Source: Halictus rubicundus (Eukaryota > Arthropoda > Insecta > Hymenoptera > Halictidae). From it: DNA of 64,000 bases. Within the stretch, counting starts at the first letter, position 1; every line of letters starts with the position of its first letter. Positions 53,831 to 64,000 of the stretch are shown here, in pieces. The notes under the pieces were generated by a model that saw only the letters and a list, made by a program, of their open reading frames with translations, was not told the origin of the DNA and did no database searches. Location of the stretch: contig NW_027488579.1 in assembly GCF_050948215.1 (NCBI RefSeq), positions 62,001 through 126,000 on the forward strand. Direction: 5' to 3'. Made by a program: the position numbers and the translations under genes.

Positions 53831-56400
53831 TTTCCTATCCTATCCTCAATCCTATCCTATCCTCTATCCTGTGGTATCCTCTATCCTATCCAATCCCCTG
53901 TGTTATCCTCTATCCTATCTTATCCACTATGCTATCCTAACCTCCATCCTATCCTATCCTCTATCCTATCCTATCCTCCATCCTATCCTATCCTCTATCC
54001 TATAATATCATGTATCCTATCCTATCCTCTATATTATCCTATCCTCCATGCTATCCAATCCCATATGTTATCCTGTATCCTATCCTATCCTCTATCCTAT
54101 CCAATCCTCTATAATATCGTATCCTCTATAATATCGTATCCAGTATCCTATCCTGTCCTCTTTCCTATCCTATCATCAAACCTATCATGTCCTCTATCGT
54201 CTCCTATCCTCTATCCTATCCAATCCCCTATGTTATCCTCTATCCTATCTTATCCTCTATCCTATCCTATCCTCCATCCTATCCTATCCTCTATCCTATA
54301 ATATCCTCTATCCTATCCTATCCTCTATCCTATCCAATCCTCTACCGTCTCCTATCCTGTATCCGATCCGATCCCCTATCCTCTATCCTATCCTATTCTC
54401 TATCCTATCCTCTATCGTATCCTATACTCTATCCTATCCTATCCTCTATCTTCTCCTATCCTCTGTCCTATCCAATCCTCAACCCTATCCTATCCTCAAT
54501 TCTATCGTATACTCCATACTATCCTATCCTATCCTCTATAATATCATATCCTCTATAATATCGTATCCTGTATCCTATCCTGTCCTCTTTCCTATCCTAT
54601 CATCAATCCTATCCTATCCTCTATCCTATCCAATCCTCTATGTGATCCCCTATCCTATCCTATCCTCTGTAATATCGTATCCTCTATCATATCCTATCCT
54701 CTTTCCTATAATATCATCTATCCTATCCTATCCTCTATCCTATCCTATCATCTATCCTATCCTATCCTGTCCTCTTTCCTATCCTATCCTCAACCCTATC
54801 CTATCCTCAATTCTATCCTATACTCCATCCTATCCTATCCGCTATCCTATCCTATCCTCTATCCTATAATATCCTCAATCCTATCCAATCCTCTATCCTA
54901 TCCTCTATCCTATCCTCTATCCTATCCTGCTCTATCCTATCCTATCCTCTATCCTATCCTATCCTCTATCCTATCTTATCCTCTATCCTATCCTATCCTC
55001 TATCCTATCCTATCCTCTATAATATCGTATCCTCTATAATATCGTATCCAGTATCCTATCCTGTCCTCTTTCCTATCCTATCATCAAACCTATCATGTCC
55101 TCTATCGTCTCCTACCCTCTATCCTATCCATTCCCCTATGTTATCCTCTATCCTATCCTATCCTCTATCCTATGCTATCCTGTATCCTATCCTATCCTCT
55201 ATCCTATCCAATCCTCTACCGTCTCCTATCCTGTATCCGATCCAATCCCCTATCCTCTATCCTATCCTATTCTCTATCCTATCCTCTATCGTATCCTACA
55301 CTCTATCCTATCCTATCCTCTATCTTCTCCTATCCTCTGTCCTATCCTATCCTCAACCCTATCCTATCCTCAATTCTATTGTATACTCCATACAATCCTA
55401 TCCTATCCTCTATAATATCGTATCCTGTATCCTATCCTGTCCTCTTTCCTATCCTATCATCAATCCTATCCTATCCTCTATCCTATCCAATCCTCTATGT
55501 TATCCCCTATCCTATCCTATCCTCTGTAATATCGTATCCTCTATCATATCCTATCCTCTTTCCTATAATATCATCTATCCTATCCTATCCTCTATCCTAT
55601 CCTATCCTCTATCCTATCATATCCTCTATCCTATCGTATCCTCTATCCTATCCTATCCTCTGTCCTATCCTATCCTCTATCCTATCCTATCCTCTATCCT
55701 ATCCTATCCTCTATCCTATCGTATCCTCTATCCTATCCAATCCTCTATCGTATCCTATCCTCTATCCTATCCTATCCTCTATCCTATCCTATCCTCTGTC
55801 CTATCCTATCCTCTATCCTATCCAATCCTCTATCGTAACCTATCCTCTATCCTATCCTATCCCCTATCCTATCTTATTCTCTATCCTATCCAATCCCCTA
55901 TGTTATCGTCTATCCTATCCTCTATAATATCGTATCCTCTATCATATCCTATCCTCTTTCCTATAATATCGTCTATCCTATCCTATTCCCTATCCTATCC
56001 TATCCTCTATCCTATTCTATCATCTATCCTATCCTATCCTCTATCCTATCCAATCCTCTACCGTCTCCTATCCTGTATCCGATCCAATCCCCTATCATCT
56101 ATCCTATCCTATTCCCTATCCTATCCTCTATCGTATCGTATCCTCTATCCTATCCAATCCTCTATCCTATCCTATCCTCAATCCTATCCTGTCCTCTTTC
56201 CTATCCTATCCTCAACCCTATCCTATCCTCAATTCTATCCTATACTCCATCCTATCCTATCCGCTATCCTATCCTATCCTCTATCCTATAATATCCTCTA
56301 TCCTATCCAATCCTCTATCCTATCCTCTATCCTATCCTCTAACCTATCCTGCTCTATCCTATCCTATCCTCTATCCTATCCTATCCTCTATCCTATCTTA

Positions 56401-56465
56401 TAGAGGATACGATATTATAGAGGATAGGATAGGATAGAGGATAGGATAGGATAGAGGATAAGATA
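56401..56465 (-). repeat. Inverted satellite segment, 65 bp (copy 1)
   Basis: The polarity flips here: the + strand reads TAGAGGATACGATATTATAG and continues with GGATAGGATAGAGG units, the reverse complement of the usual sequence. Read on the - strand it is the ordinary cassette TATCTTATCC, then CTATAATATCGTATCC, as seen uninverted near 58233-58298. The left junction is TATCTTA|TAGAGG and the right junction is TAAGATA|TCGTATCC, so a 7-bp inverted repeat TATCTTA/TAAGATA flanks the flipped block. Relative to the uninverted version, 7 bp are duplicated in inverse and 5 bp (TAATA) are lost. The junctions show short microhomologies (TTAT and ATA), which suggests template switching. A foldback artefact of assembly is the alternative. 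Confidence 0.93.
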
Positions 56466-57006
56466 TCGTATCCAGTATCCTATCCTGTCCTCTTTCCTAT
56501 CCTATCATCAAACCTATCATGTCCTCTATCGTCTCCTATCCTCTATCCTATCCAATCCCCTATGTTATCCTCTATCCTATCCTATCCTCTATCCTATGCT
56601 ATCCTCTATCCTATCCTATCCTCTATCCTATCCAATCCTCTACCGTCTCCTATCCTGTATCCGATCCAATCCTCTATAATATCGTATCCTCTATAATATC
56701 ATATCCTGTACACTATCCTGTCCTCTTTCCTATCCTATCCTCAATCCTATCCTATCCTCTATCCTATCCTATCCTCTATAATATCGTATCCTCTATAATA
56801 TCGTATCCTGTATCCTATCCTGTAACCTTTCCTATCCTATCATCAATCCTATCCTATCCTCTATGGTCTCCTATCCTCTATCCTATCCAATCCCCTATGT
56901 TATCCTCTATCCTATCTTATCCTCTATCCTATCCTAACCTCCATCCTATCCTATCCTCTATCCTATCCTATCCTCCATCCTATCCTATCCTCTATCCTAT
57001 AATATC

Positions 57007-57400
57007 ATCTATCCTATCCTATTCTCGATCCTATCCTATATTCTATCCTATCCTATCCTCAATTCTTTCCTATGCTCTATCATCTGCTCTATCCTCTCCT
57101 ATCCTCAATCCTATCCTATCCTCTATCCTATCGTATCCTCTATCCTATCCAATCCTCTATCGTAACCTATCCTCTATCCTATCCTATCCTCTATCCTATC
57201 CTATTCTCTATCCTATCCAATCCCCTATGTTATCGTCTATCCTATCCTCTATAATATCGTATCATCTATCCTATCCTATTCTCGATCCTATCCTATATTC
57301 TATCCTATCCTATCCTCAATTCTTTCCTATGCTCTATCATCTGCTCTATCCTCTCCTATCCTCAATCCTATCCTATCCTCTATCCTATCGTATCCTCTAT
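57007..57400 (+). repeat. 257-bp tandem duplication carrying the ATCATCTGCTC cassette
   Basis: CTCGATCCTATCC at 57024 recurs at 57281 and TCAATTCTTTCC at 57059 recurs at 57316, both 257 bp apart. The cassette continues through ATGCTCTATCATCTGCTC and CTCTCCTATCCTCAATCC in both. The right copy lies beyond the part of the 6.73-kb repeat whose second copy is inside the window. Confidence 0.82.
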
Positions 57401-58669
57401 CCTATCCTATCCTCTGTCCTATCCTATCCTCTATCCTATCCTATCCTCTATCCTATCCTATCCTCTATCCTATCGTATCCTCTACCCTATCCAATCCTCT
57501 ATCGTATCCTATCCTCTATCCTATCCTATCCTCTATCCTATACTACCCTCTGTCCTATCCTATCCTCTATCCTATCCTATCCTCTATCCTATCCTGTCCT
57601 CTTTCCTATCCTATCCTCAATCCTATCCTATCCTCTATCCTATCGTATCCTCTATCCTATCCATTCCTCTATCGTATCCTATCCTCTATCCTATCCTATC
57701 CTCTATCCTATCCTATTCTCTATCCTATCCAATCCCCTATGTTATCGTCTATCCTATCCTCTATAATATCGTATCCTCTATCATATCCTATCCTCTTTCC
57801 TATACTATCGTCTATCCTATCCTATTCCCTATCCTATCCTATCCTCTATCCTATTCTATCATCTATCCTATCCTATCCTCTATCCTATCCAATCCTCTAC
57901 CGTCTCCTATCCTGTATCCGATCCAATCCCCTATCCTCTATCCTATCCTATTCTCTATCCTATCCTCTATCGTATCGTATCCTCTATCCTATCCTATCCT
58001 CTATCCTATCCTATCCTGTATCCTATCCTGTCCTCTTTCCTATCCTATCCTCAACCCTATCCTATCCTCAATTCTATCCTATACTCCATCCTATCCTATC
58101 CGCTATCCTATCCTATCCTCTATCCTATAATATCCTCTATCCTATCCAATCCTCTATCCTATCCTCTATCCTATCCTCTATCCTATCCTGCCCTATCCTA
58201 TCCTATCCTCTATCCTATCCTATCCTCTATCCTATCTTATCCTCTATCCTATCCTATCCTCTATCCTATCCTATCCTCTATAATATCGTATCCTCTATAA
58301 TATCGTATCCAGTATCCTATCCTGTCCTCTTTCCTATCCTATCATCAAACCTATCATGTCCTCTATCGTCTCCTATCCTCTATCCTATCCAATCCCCTAT
58401 GTTATCTTCTATCCTATCCTATCCTCTATCCTATGCTATCCTCTATCCTATCCTATCCTCTATCCTATCCAATCCTCTACCGTCTCCTATCCTGTATCCG
58501 ATCCAATCCCCTATCCTCTATCGTATCCTCTTCTCTATCCTATCCTCTATCGTATCCTATCCACTATCCTATCCTATCCTCTATCTTCTCCTATACTCTA
58601 TCCTGTCCTATCCTCTATCCTATCCTATCCTCTATCCTATCCTATCCTCTATCCTATCCTATCCTCTAT

Positions 58670-59040
58670 CCTATCCTATCCTCTATCCTATCCTATCCTC
58701 TGTCCTATCCTATCCTCTATCCTATCCTATCCTCTATCCTATCCTATCCTTTATAATATCGTATCCTCTATAATATCATATCCTGTATACTATCCTGTCC
58801 TCTTTCCTATCCTATCCTCAATCCTATCCTATCCTCTATCCTTTGGTATCCTCTGTCCTATCCTATCCTCTCTCCTATCCTATCCTCTATCCTATCCTAT
58901 CCTCTATCCTATCCTATCCTCTATCCTATCCTATCCTCTATAATATCGTATCCTCTATAATACCATATCCTGTATACTATCCTGTCCTCTTTCCTATCCT
59001 ATCCTCAATCCTATCCTATCCTCTATCCTTTGGTATCCTC
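58670..59040 (+). repeat. 188-bp tandem duplication with CTTTGGTATCC marker
   Basis: The CTTTGGTATCC marker at about 58842 and 59030 is 188 bp apart, preceded in both copies by CCTGTATACTATCCTGTCC and CTCAATCC. The first copy has ATAATATCATATCC where the second has ATAATACCATATCC. A close relative lies at about 19222-19306. Confidence 0.78.
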
Positions 59041-60069
59041 TATCCTATCCAATCCCCTATGTTATCCTCTATCCTATCTTATCCACTATCCTATCCTATC
59101 CTCTATCCTATCCTATCCTCTATAATATCGTATCCTCTATAATATCGTATCCTGTATCCTATCCTGTAATCTATCCTATCCTATCCTCCATCCTGTCCTA
59201 TCCTCCATCCTATCCTATCCTCTATCCTATAATATCATCTATCCTATCCTATCCTCTATCCTATCCTATCCTCTATGCTATCCAATCCCCTATGTTATCC
59301 TGTATCCTATCCTATCCTCTATAATATCCTATCCTCTATCCTATCCTATCCTCTGTCCCATAATATCCTCTATCCTAACCTATCCTCTATCCTATCCTAT
59401 CCTCTATACTATCCTATCCTCTATCCTGTCCTATCCTCCATCCTATCCTATCCTCTATCCTATAACATCATCTATCCTATCCTATTCTCTATCCTATCCT
59501 ATATTCTATCCTATCCTATCCTCAATTATTGCCTATGCTCTATCATCTGCTCTATACTCTCCTATCCTCAATCCTATCCTATCCTCTATCGTATCCTATC
59601 TTCTATCCTATCCTATCCTCTATCCTATCCTATTCTCTATCCTATCCAATCCCCTATGTTATCGTCTATCCTATCCTCTATAATATCGTATCCTCTATCA
59701 TATCCTATCCTCTTTCCTATAATATCGTCTATCCTATCCTATTCCCTATCCTATCCTATCCTCTATCCTATTCTATCATCTATCCTATCCTATCCTCTAT
59801 CCTATCCAATCCTCTACCGTCTCCTATCCTGTATCCGATCCAATCCCCTATCCTCCATCCTATCCTATTCTCTATCCTATCCTCTATCGTATCGTATCCT
59901 CTATCCTATCCTATCCTCTATCCTATCCTATCCTCTATCCTATCCTGTCCTCTTTCCTATCCTATCCTCAACCCCATCCTATCCTCAATTCTATCCTATA
60001 CTCCATCCTATCCTATCCGCTATCCTATCCTATCCTCTATCCTATAATATCCTCTATCCTATCCAATCC

Positions 60070-60153
60070 TCTATCCTATCCTCTATCCTATCCTCTATCC
60101 TATCCTCTATCCTATCCTCTATCCTATCCTCTATCCTATCCTCTATCCTATCC
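60070..60153 (+). repeat. Expansion of 12-bp subunit TCTATCCTATCC, 7 copies
   Basis: Seven perfect 12-bp units fill 84 bp between CCAATCC and TGCTCTATCC. The position matches the 8-copy tract at 20281 and the 3-copy tracts at 18591 and 58153. The flanks here and at 20281 belong to the long-range pair 17.6-20.5 kb and 57.2-61.0 kb. Confidence 0.9.
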
Positions 60154-61122
60154 TGCTCTATCCTATCCTATCCTCTGTCCTATCCCATCCCCTATAATAT
60201 CGTATCCTCTATAATATCGTATCCAGTATCCTATCCTGTCCTCTTTCCTATCCTATCATCAAACCTATCATGTCCTCTATCGTCTCCAATCCTCTATCCT
60301 ATCCAATCCCCTTTTGTTATCCTCTATCCTATCTTATCCTGTATCCTATCCTATCCTCCATCCTATCCTATCCTCTATACTATAATATCCTCTATCCTAT
60401 CCTATCCTCTATCCTATCCAATCCTCTACCGTCTCCTATCCTGTATCCGATCCAATCCCCTATCCTCTCTCCTATCCTATCCTCAATCCTATCCTATCCT
60501 CTATCCTTTGGTATCCTCTATCCTATCCAATCCCCTATGTTATCCTCTGTCCTATCTTATCCACTATCCTATCCTATCCTCTATCCTATCCTATCCTCTA
60601 TAATATCGTATCCTCTATAATATCGTATCCTGTATCCCATCCTGTAATCTTTCCTATTCTATCATCAATCCTATCCTATCCTCTATGGTCTCCAATCCTC
60701 TATCCTATCCAATCCCCTATGTTATCCTCTATCCTATCTTATCCTCTATCCTATCCTAACCTCCATCCTATCCTATCCTCTATCCTATCCTATCCTCCAT
60801 CCTATCCTATCCTCTATCCTATAATATCATCTATCCTATCCTATTCTCGATCCTATCCTATATTCTATCCTATCCTATCCTCAATTCTTTCCTATGCTCT
60901 ATCATCTGCTCTATCCTCTCCTATCCTCAACCCTATCCTATCCTCTATCCGATCCTATCCTCTATCCTATCCAATCCTATATACTATCCTCTATCCTATC
61001 CTATCCTCCATTCCTATCCTATCCTCTATCCTATAATATCATGTATCCTATCCTATCCTCTATCCTATCCTATCCTCTATGCTATCCAATCCCCTATGTT
61101 ATCCTGTATCCTATCCTATCCT

Positions 61123-64000
61123 CTATCCTATCCTCTATCGTATCCTATACTCTATCCTATCCTATCCTCTATCTTCTCCTATCCTCTGTCCTATCCAATC
61201 CTCAACCCTATCCTATCCTCAATTCTATCGTATACTCCATACTATCCTATCCTATCCTCTATAATATCATATCCTCTATAATATCGTATCCTGTATCCTA
61301 TCCTGTCCTCTTTCCTATCCTATCATCAATCCTATCCTATCCTCTATCCTATCCAATCCTCTATGTGATCCCCTATCCTATCCTATCCTCTGTAATATCG
61401 TATCCTCTATCATATCCTATCCTCTTTCCTATAATATCATCTATCCTATCCTATCCTCTATCCTATCCTATCATCTATCCTATCCTATCCTCTATCCTAT
61501 CCTGTCCTCTTTCCTATCCTATCCTCAACCCTATCCTATCCTCAATTCTATCCTATACTCCATCCTATCCTATCCGCTATCCTATCCTATCCTCTATCCT
61601 ATAATATCCTCAATCCTATCCAATCCTCTATCCTATCCTCTATCCTATCCTCTATCCTATCCTGCTCTATCCTATCCTATCCTCTATCCTATCCTATCCT
61701 CTATCCTATCTTATCCTCTATCCTATCCTATCCTCTATCCTATCCTATCCTCTATAATATCGTAACCTCTATAATATCGTATCCAGTATCCTATCCTGTC
61801 CTCTTTCCTATCCTATCATCAAACCTATCATGTCCTCTATCGTCTCCTACCCTCTATCCTATCCATTCCCCTATGTTATCCTCTATCCTATCCTATCCTC
61901 TATCCTATGCTATCCTGTATCCTATCCTATCCTCTATCCTATCCAATCCTCTACCGTCTCCTATCCTGTATCCGATCCAATCCCCTATCCTCTATCCTAT
62001 CCTATTCTCTATCCTATCCTCTATCGTATCCTACACTCTATCCTATCCTATCCTCTATCTTCTCCTATCCTCTGTCCTATCCTATCCTCAACCCTATCCT
62101 ATCCTCAATTCTATCGTATACTCCATACAATCCTATCCTATCCTCTATAATATCGTATCCTGTATCCTATCCTGTCCTCTTTCCTATCCTATCATCAATC
62201 CTATACTATCCTCTATCCTATCCAATCCTCTATGTTATCCCCTATCCTATCCTATCCTCTGTAATATCGTATCCTCTATCATATCCTATCCTCTTTCCTA
62301 TAATATCATCTATCCTATCCTATCCTCTATCCTATCCTATCCTCTATCCTATCATATCCTCTATCCTATCGTATCCTCTATCCTATCCTATCCTCTGTCC
62401 TATCCTATCCTCTATCCTATCCTATCCTCTATCCTATCCTATCCTCTATCCTATCGTATCCTCTATCCTATCCAATCCTCTATCGTATCCTATCCTCTAT
62501 CCTATCCTATCCTCTATCCTATCCTATCCTCTGTCCTATCCTATCCTCTATCCTATCCAATCCTCTATCGTAACCTATCCTCTATCCTATCCTATCCTCT
62601 ATCCTATCTTATTCTCTATCCTATCCAATCCCCTATGTTATCGTCTATCCTATCCTCTATAATATCGTATCCTCTATCATATCCTATCCTCTTTCCTATA
62701 ATATCGTCTATCCTATCCTATTCCCTATCCTATCCTATCCTCTATCCTATTCTATCATCTATCCTATCCTATCCTCTATCCTATCCAATCCTCTACCGTC
62801 TCCTATCCTGTATCCGATCCAATCCCCTATCATCTATCCTATCCTATTCCCTATCCTATCCTCTATCGTATCGTATCCTCTATCCTATCCTATCCTCTAT
62901 CCTATCCTATCCTCTATCCTATCCTGTCCTCTTTCCTATCCTATCCTCAACCCTATCCTATCCTCAATTCTATCCTATACTCCATCCTATCCTATCCGCT
63001 ATCCTATCCTATCCTCTATCCTATAATATCCTCTATCCTATCCAATCCTCTATCCTATCCTCTATCCTATCCTCTAACCTATCCTGCTCTATCCTATCCT
63101 ATCCTCTATCCTATCCTATCCTCTATCCTATCTTATAGAGGATACGATATTATAGAGGATAGGATAGGATAGAGGATAGGATAGGATAGAGGATAAGATA
63201 TCGTATCCAGTATCCTATCCTGTCCTCTTTCCTATCCTATCATCAAACCTATCATGTCCTCTATCGTCTCCTATCCTCTATCCTATCCAATCCCCTATGT
63301 TATCCTCTATCCTATCCTATCCTCTATCCTATGCTATCCTCTATCCTATCCTATCCTCTATCCTATCCAATCCTCTACCGTCTCCTATCCTGTATCCGAT
63401 CCAATCCTCTATAATATCGTATCCTCTATAATATCATATCCTGTACACTATCCTGTCCTCTTTCCTATCCTATCCTCAATCCTATCCTATCCTCTATCCT
63501 ATCCTATCCTCTATAATATCGTATCCTCTATAATATCGTATCCTGTATCCTATCCTGTAACCTTTCCTATCCTATCATCAATCCTATCCTATCCTCTATG
63601 GTCTCCTATCCTCTATCCTATCCAATCCCCTATGTTATCCTCTATCCTATCTTATCCTCTATCCTATCCTAACCTCCATCCTATCCTATCCTCTATCCTA
63701 TCCTATCCTCCATCCTATCCTATCCTCTATCCTATAATATCATCTATCCTATCCTATTCTCGATCCTATCCTATATTCTATCCTATCCTATCCTCAATTC
63801 TTTCCTATGCTCTATCATCTGCTCTATCCTCTCCTATCCTCAATCCTATCCTATCCTCTATCCTATCGTATCCTCTATCCTATCCAATCCTCTATCGTAA
63901 CCTATCCTCTATCCTATCCTATCCTCTATCCTATCCTATTCTCTATCCTATCCAATCCCCTATGTTATCGTCTATGGTATCCTCTATAATATCGTATCCT
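61123..64000 (+). repeat. Large tandem duplication of about 6.73 kb, copy 2 (runs off the window)
   Basis: This is the second copy of the preceding block, cut by the window edge. It corresponds to about 54400-57265 of copy 1 and includes the same inverted segment. Near the end, copy 2 reads TCTATGGTATCC where copy 1 reads TCTATCCTATCC (63975-63976), and the last few bases also differ, so a breakpoint or divergence may begin close to 63970. Confidence 0.88.
63136..63200 (-). repeat. Inverted satellite segment, 65 bp (copy 2)
   Basis: This is base-for-base the same as the segment at 56401, with the same junctions, exactly 6735 bp downstream. It lies inside the second copy of the large duplication, so the inversion happened once and was then duplicated. 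These two segments are the only opposite-polarity satellite I find in the window. Confidence 0.93.

Larger units (their letters stand above)
54400..61122 (+). repeat. Large tandem duplication of about 6.73 kb, copy 1
   Basis: From about 54400 the sequence is repeated from about 61123. The offset is 6723 until roughly 54760, where copy 2 has 12 extra bases (one 12-bp subunit near 61490). It is 6735 from there to the end of the window. Anchors at 6735 are 55095 with 61830, 56401 with 63136, and 57059 with 63794. Because the offset nearly equals the copy length, the two are directly adjacent. By eye I found only a handful of substitutions (near 55034, 55380, 55861 and 56155), so they are very similar. 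Confidence 0.9.
1..64000 (+). repeat. Satellite DNA array, 17-bp unit (5+5+7 bp), whole window
   Basis: Every stretch I read resolves into CCTATCCTATCCTCTAT or a close variant. The unit is two CCTAT pentamers followed by a CCTCTAT heptamer, and gain or loss of one pentamer gives 12-bp and 22-bp versions. The consensus has no G and is about 82% pyrimidine on this strand. No coding gene, tRNA, rRNA, transposon end, poly-A tract or unique flank interrupts it, so all intervals between the finer entries below are also this satellite. Substituted units are grouped into recurring cassettes that carry marker words (CTATAATATCG, CTACCGTCTCC, CCGATCC, CCCCTATGTTATCC). Stop-free + strand readings through the array are a by-product of the unit, which has no stop in any frame. 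I infer eukaryotic heterochromatin; I do not recognise the satellite family or species. Confidence 0.97.

Noticed and set aside
56394..56465. Terminator-type hairpin or structured RNA at the inverted segment
   Set aside because: The flanking inverted repeat is only 7 bp with a 58-bp interior and there is no transcription unit. An inverted satellite segment explains it fully.
1..64000. CRISPR array or other repeat-spacer system
   Set aside because: Repeats are directly adjacent 17-bp units with no unique spacers, and no cas-like genes are present.
1..64000. Telomere or interstitial telomeric repeat
   Set aside because: ATAGG and ATAGAGG resemble telomeric units only loosely. The long HOR structure and the polarity flips are not telomere-like, and no TTAGGG, TTAGG or TTTAGGG run is seen.
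1..64000. TATA-box-like words (CTATAATATC, ATTATATAATATCC) as promoters
   Set aside because: They occur very many times as ordinary variant units with no gene downstream and no other promoter element.
1..64000. Mobile element, integrated virus or rRNA spacer
   Set aside because: No terminal repeats, target-site duplications, poly-A, polymerase or integrase coding sequence, or rRNA-like sequence could be found; every segment reduces to the 17-bp unit.
1..64000. Sequencing or assembly artefact generating the whole repeat
   Set aside because: The ordered, private substitutions in each HOR and their consistent spacing argue for real sequence. Copy numbers of the nearly identical blocks (29.8-36.2 kb and 54.4-64 kb) could still be mis-assembled and need read support.

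Overview
The whole 64 kb window is one uninterrupted satellite DNA array. I find no gene, RNA gene, transposon or unique sequence anywhere in it. The building block is a 17-bp unit, CCTATCCTATCCTCTAT, made of two CCTAT pentamers and one CCTCTAT heptamer. It contains 7 C, 7 T, 3 A and no G, so the + strand is strongly pyrimidine-rich and nearly G-free. All G residues, and so all CpGs, sit in variant units. The unit runs in one orientation throughout, except for two identical 65-bp inverted segments (56401-56465 and 63136-63200). A gene-free array this long, with nested duplications and no bacterial or viral features, suggests constitutive heterochromatin of a eukaryotic nuclear genome (pericentromeric, subtelomeric or a heterochromatic knob). 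The sequence does not let me name the species.

Variant units are not scattered at random. They form recurring cassettes, recognisable by short marker words such as CTACCGTCTCC...GTATCCGATCC, CTATAATATCGTATCC, CCCCTATGTTATCC, CAATTCTATCGTATACTCC, ATCATCTGCTCTATCC and ATCAAACCTATCATGTCC. Shared cassette order and spacing reveal higher-order repeats (HORs). From left to right: a 796-bp duplication at 1-1085; a 641-bp tandem pair at about 6.65-7.93 kb; three copies of a 1563/1564-bp repeat at about 10.84-15.53 kb; a 1172-bp pair at 20.67-22.4 kb; a 1480-bp pair at 22.48-25.4 kb; a 3316/3073-bp superrepeat with nested 641-bp and 243-bp duplications at 29.8-37.6 kb; a repeat of about 2.23 kb at 37.7-42.0 kb; a 774-bp pair at 41.9-43.4 kb; a 175-bp triplet at 43.64-44.09 kb; a repeat of about 2.05 kb at 44.9-49.6 kb; an 824/829-bp dimer at 50.1-51.7 kb; 406/457-bp repeats at 52.4-53.8 kb; and a tandem duplication of about 6.73 kb from 54.4 kb to the window end.

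The same cassettes also recur tens of kilobases apart, for example about 6.15-6.95 kb with 51.9-52.7 kb, and 17.6-20.5 kb with 57.2-61.0 kb. The array is therefore a mosaic of repeated local duplication, slippage and exchange at scales from 5 bp to 6.7 kb.

The 17-bp unit has no stop codon in any + frame. Because 17 is not a multiple of 3, all three frames read the same 17-residue peptide, PILSSILSYPLSYPILY. This gives long stop-free readings up to 1034 codons that are artefacts, not genes. On the - strand each frame meets TAG within three units, so no long reading exists there. No functional interaction between genes can be described because no genes are present.
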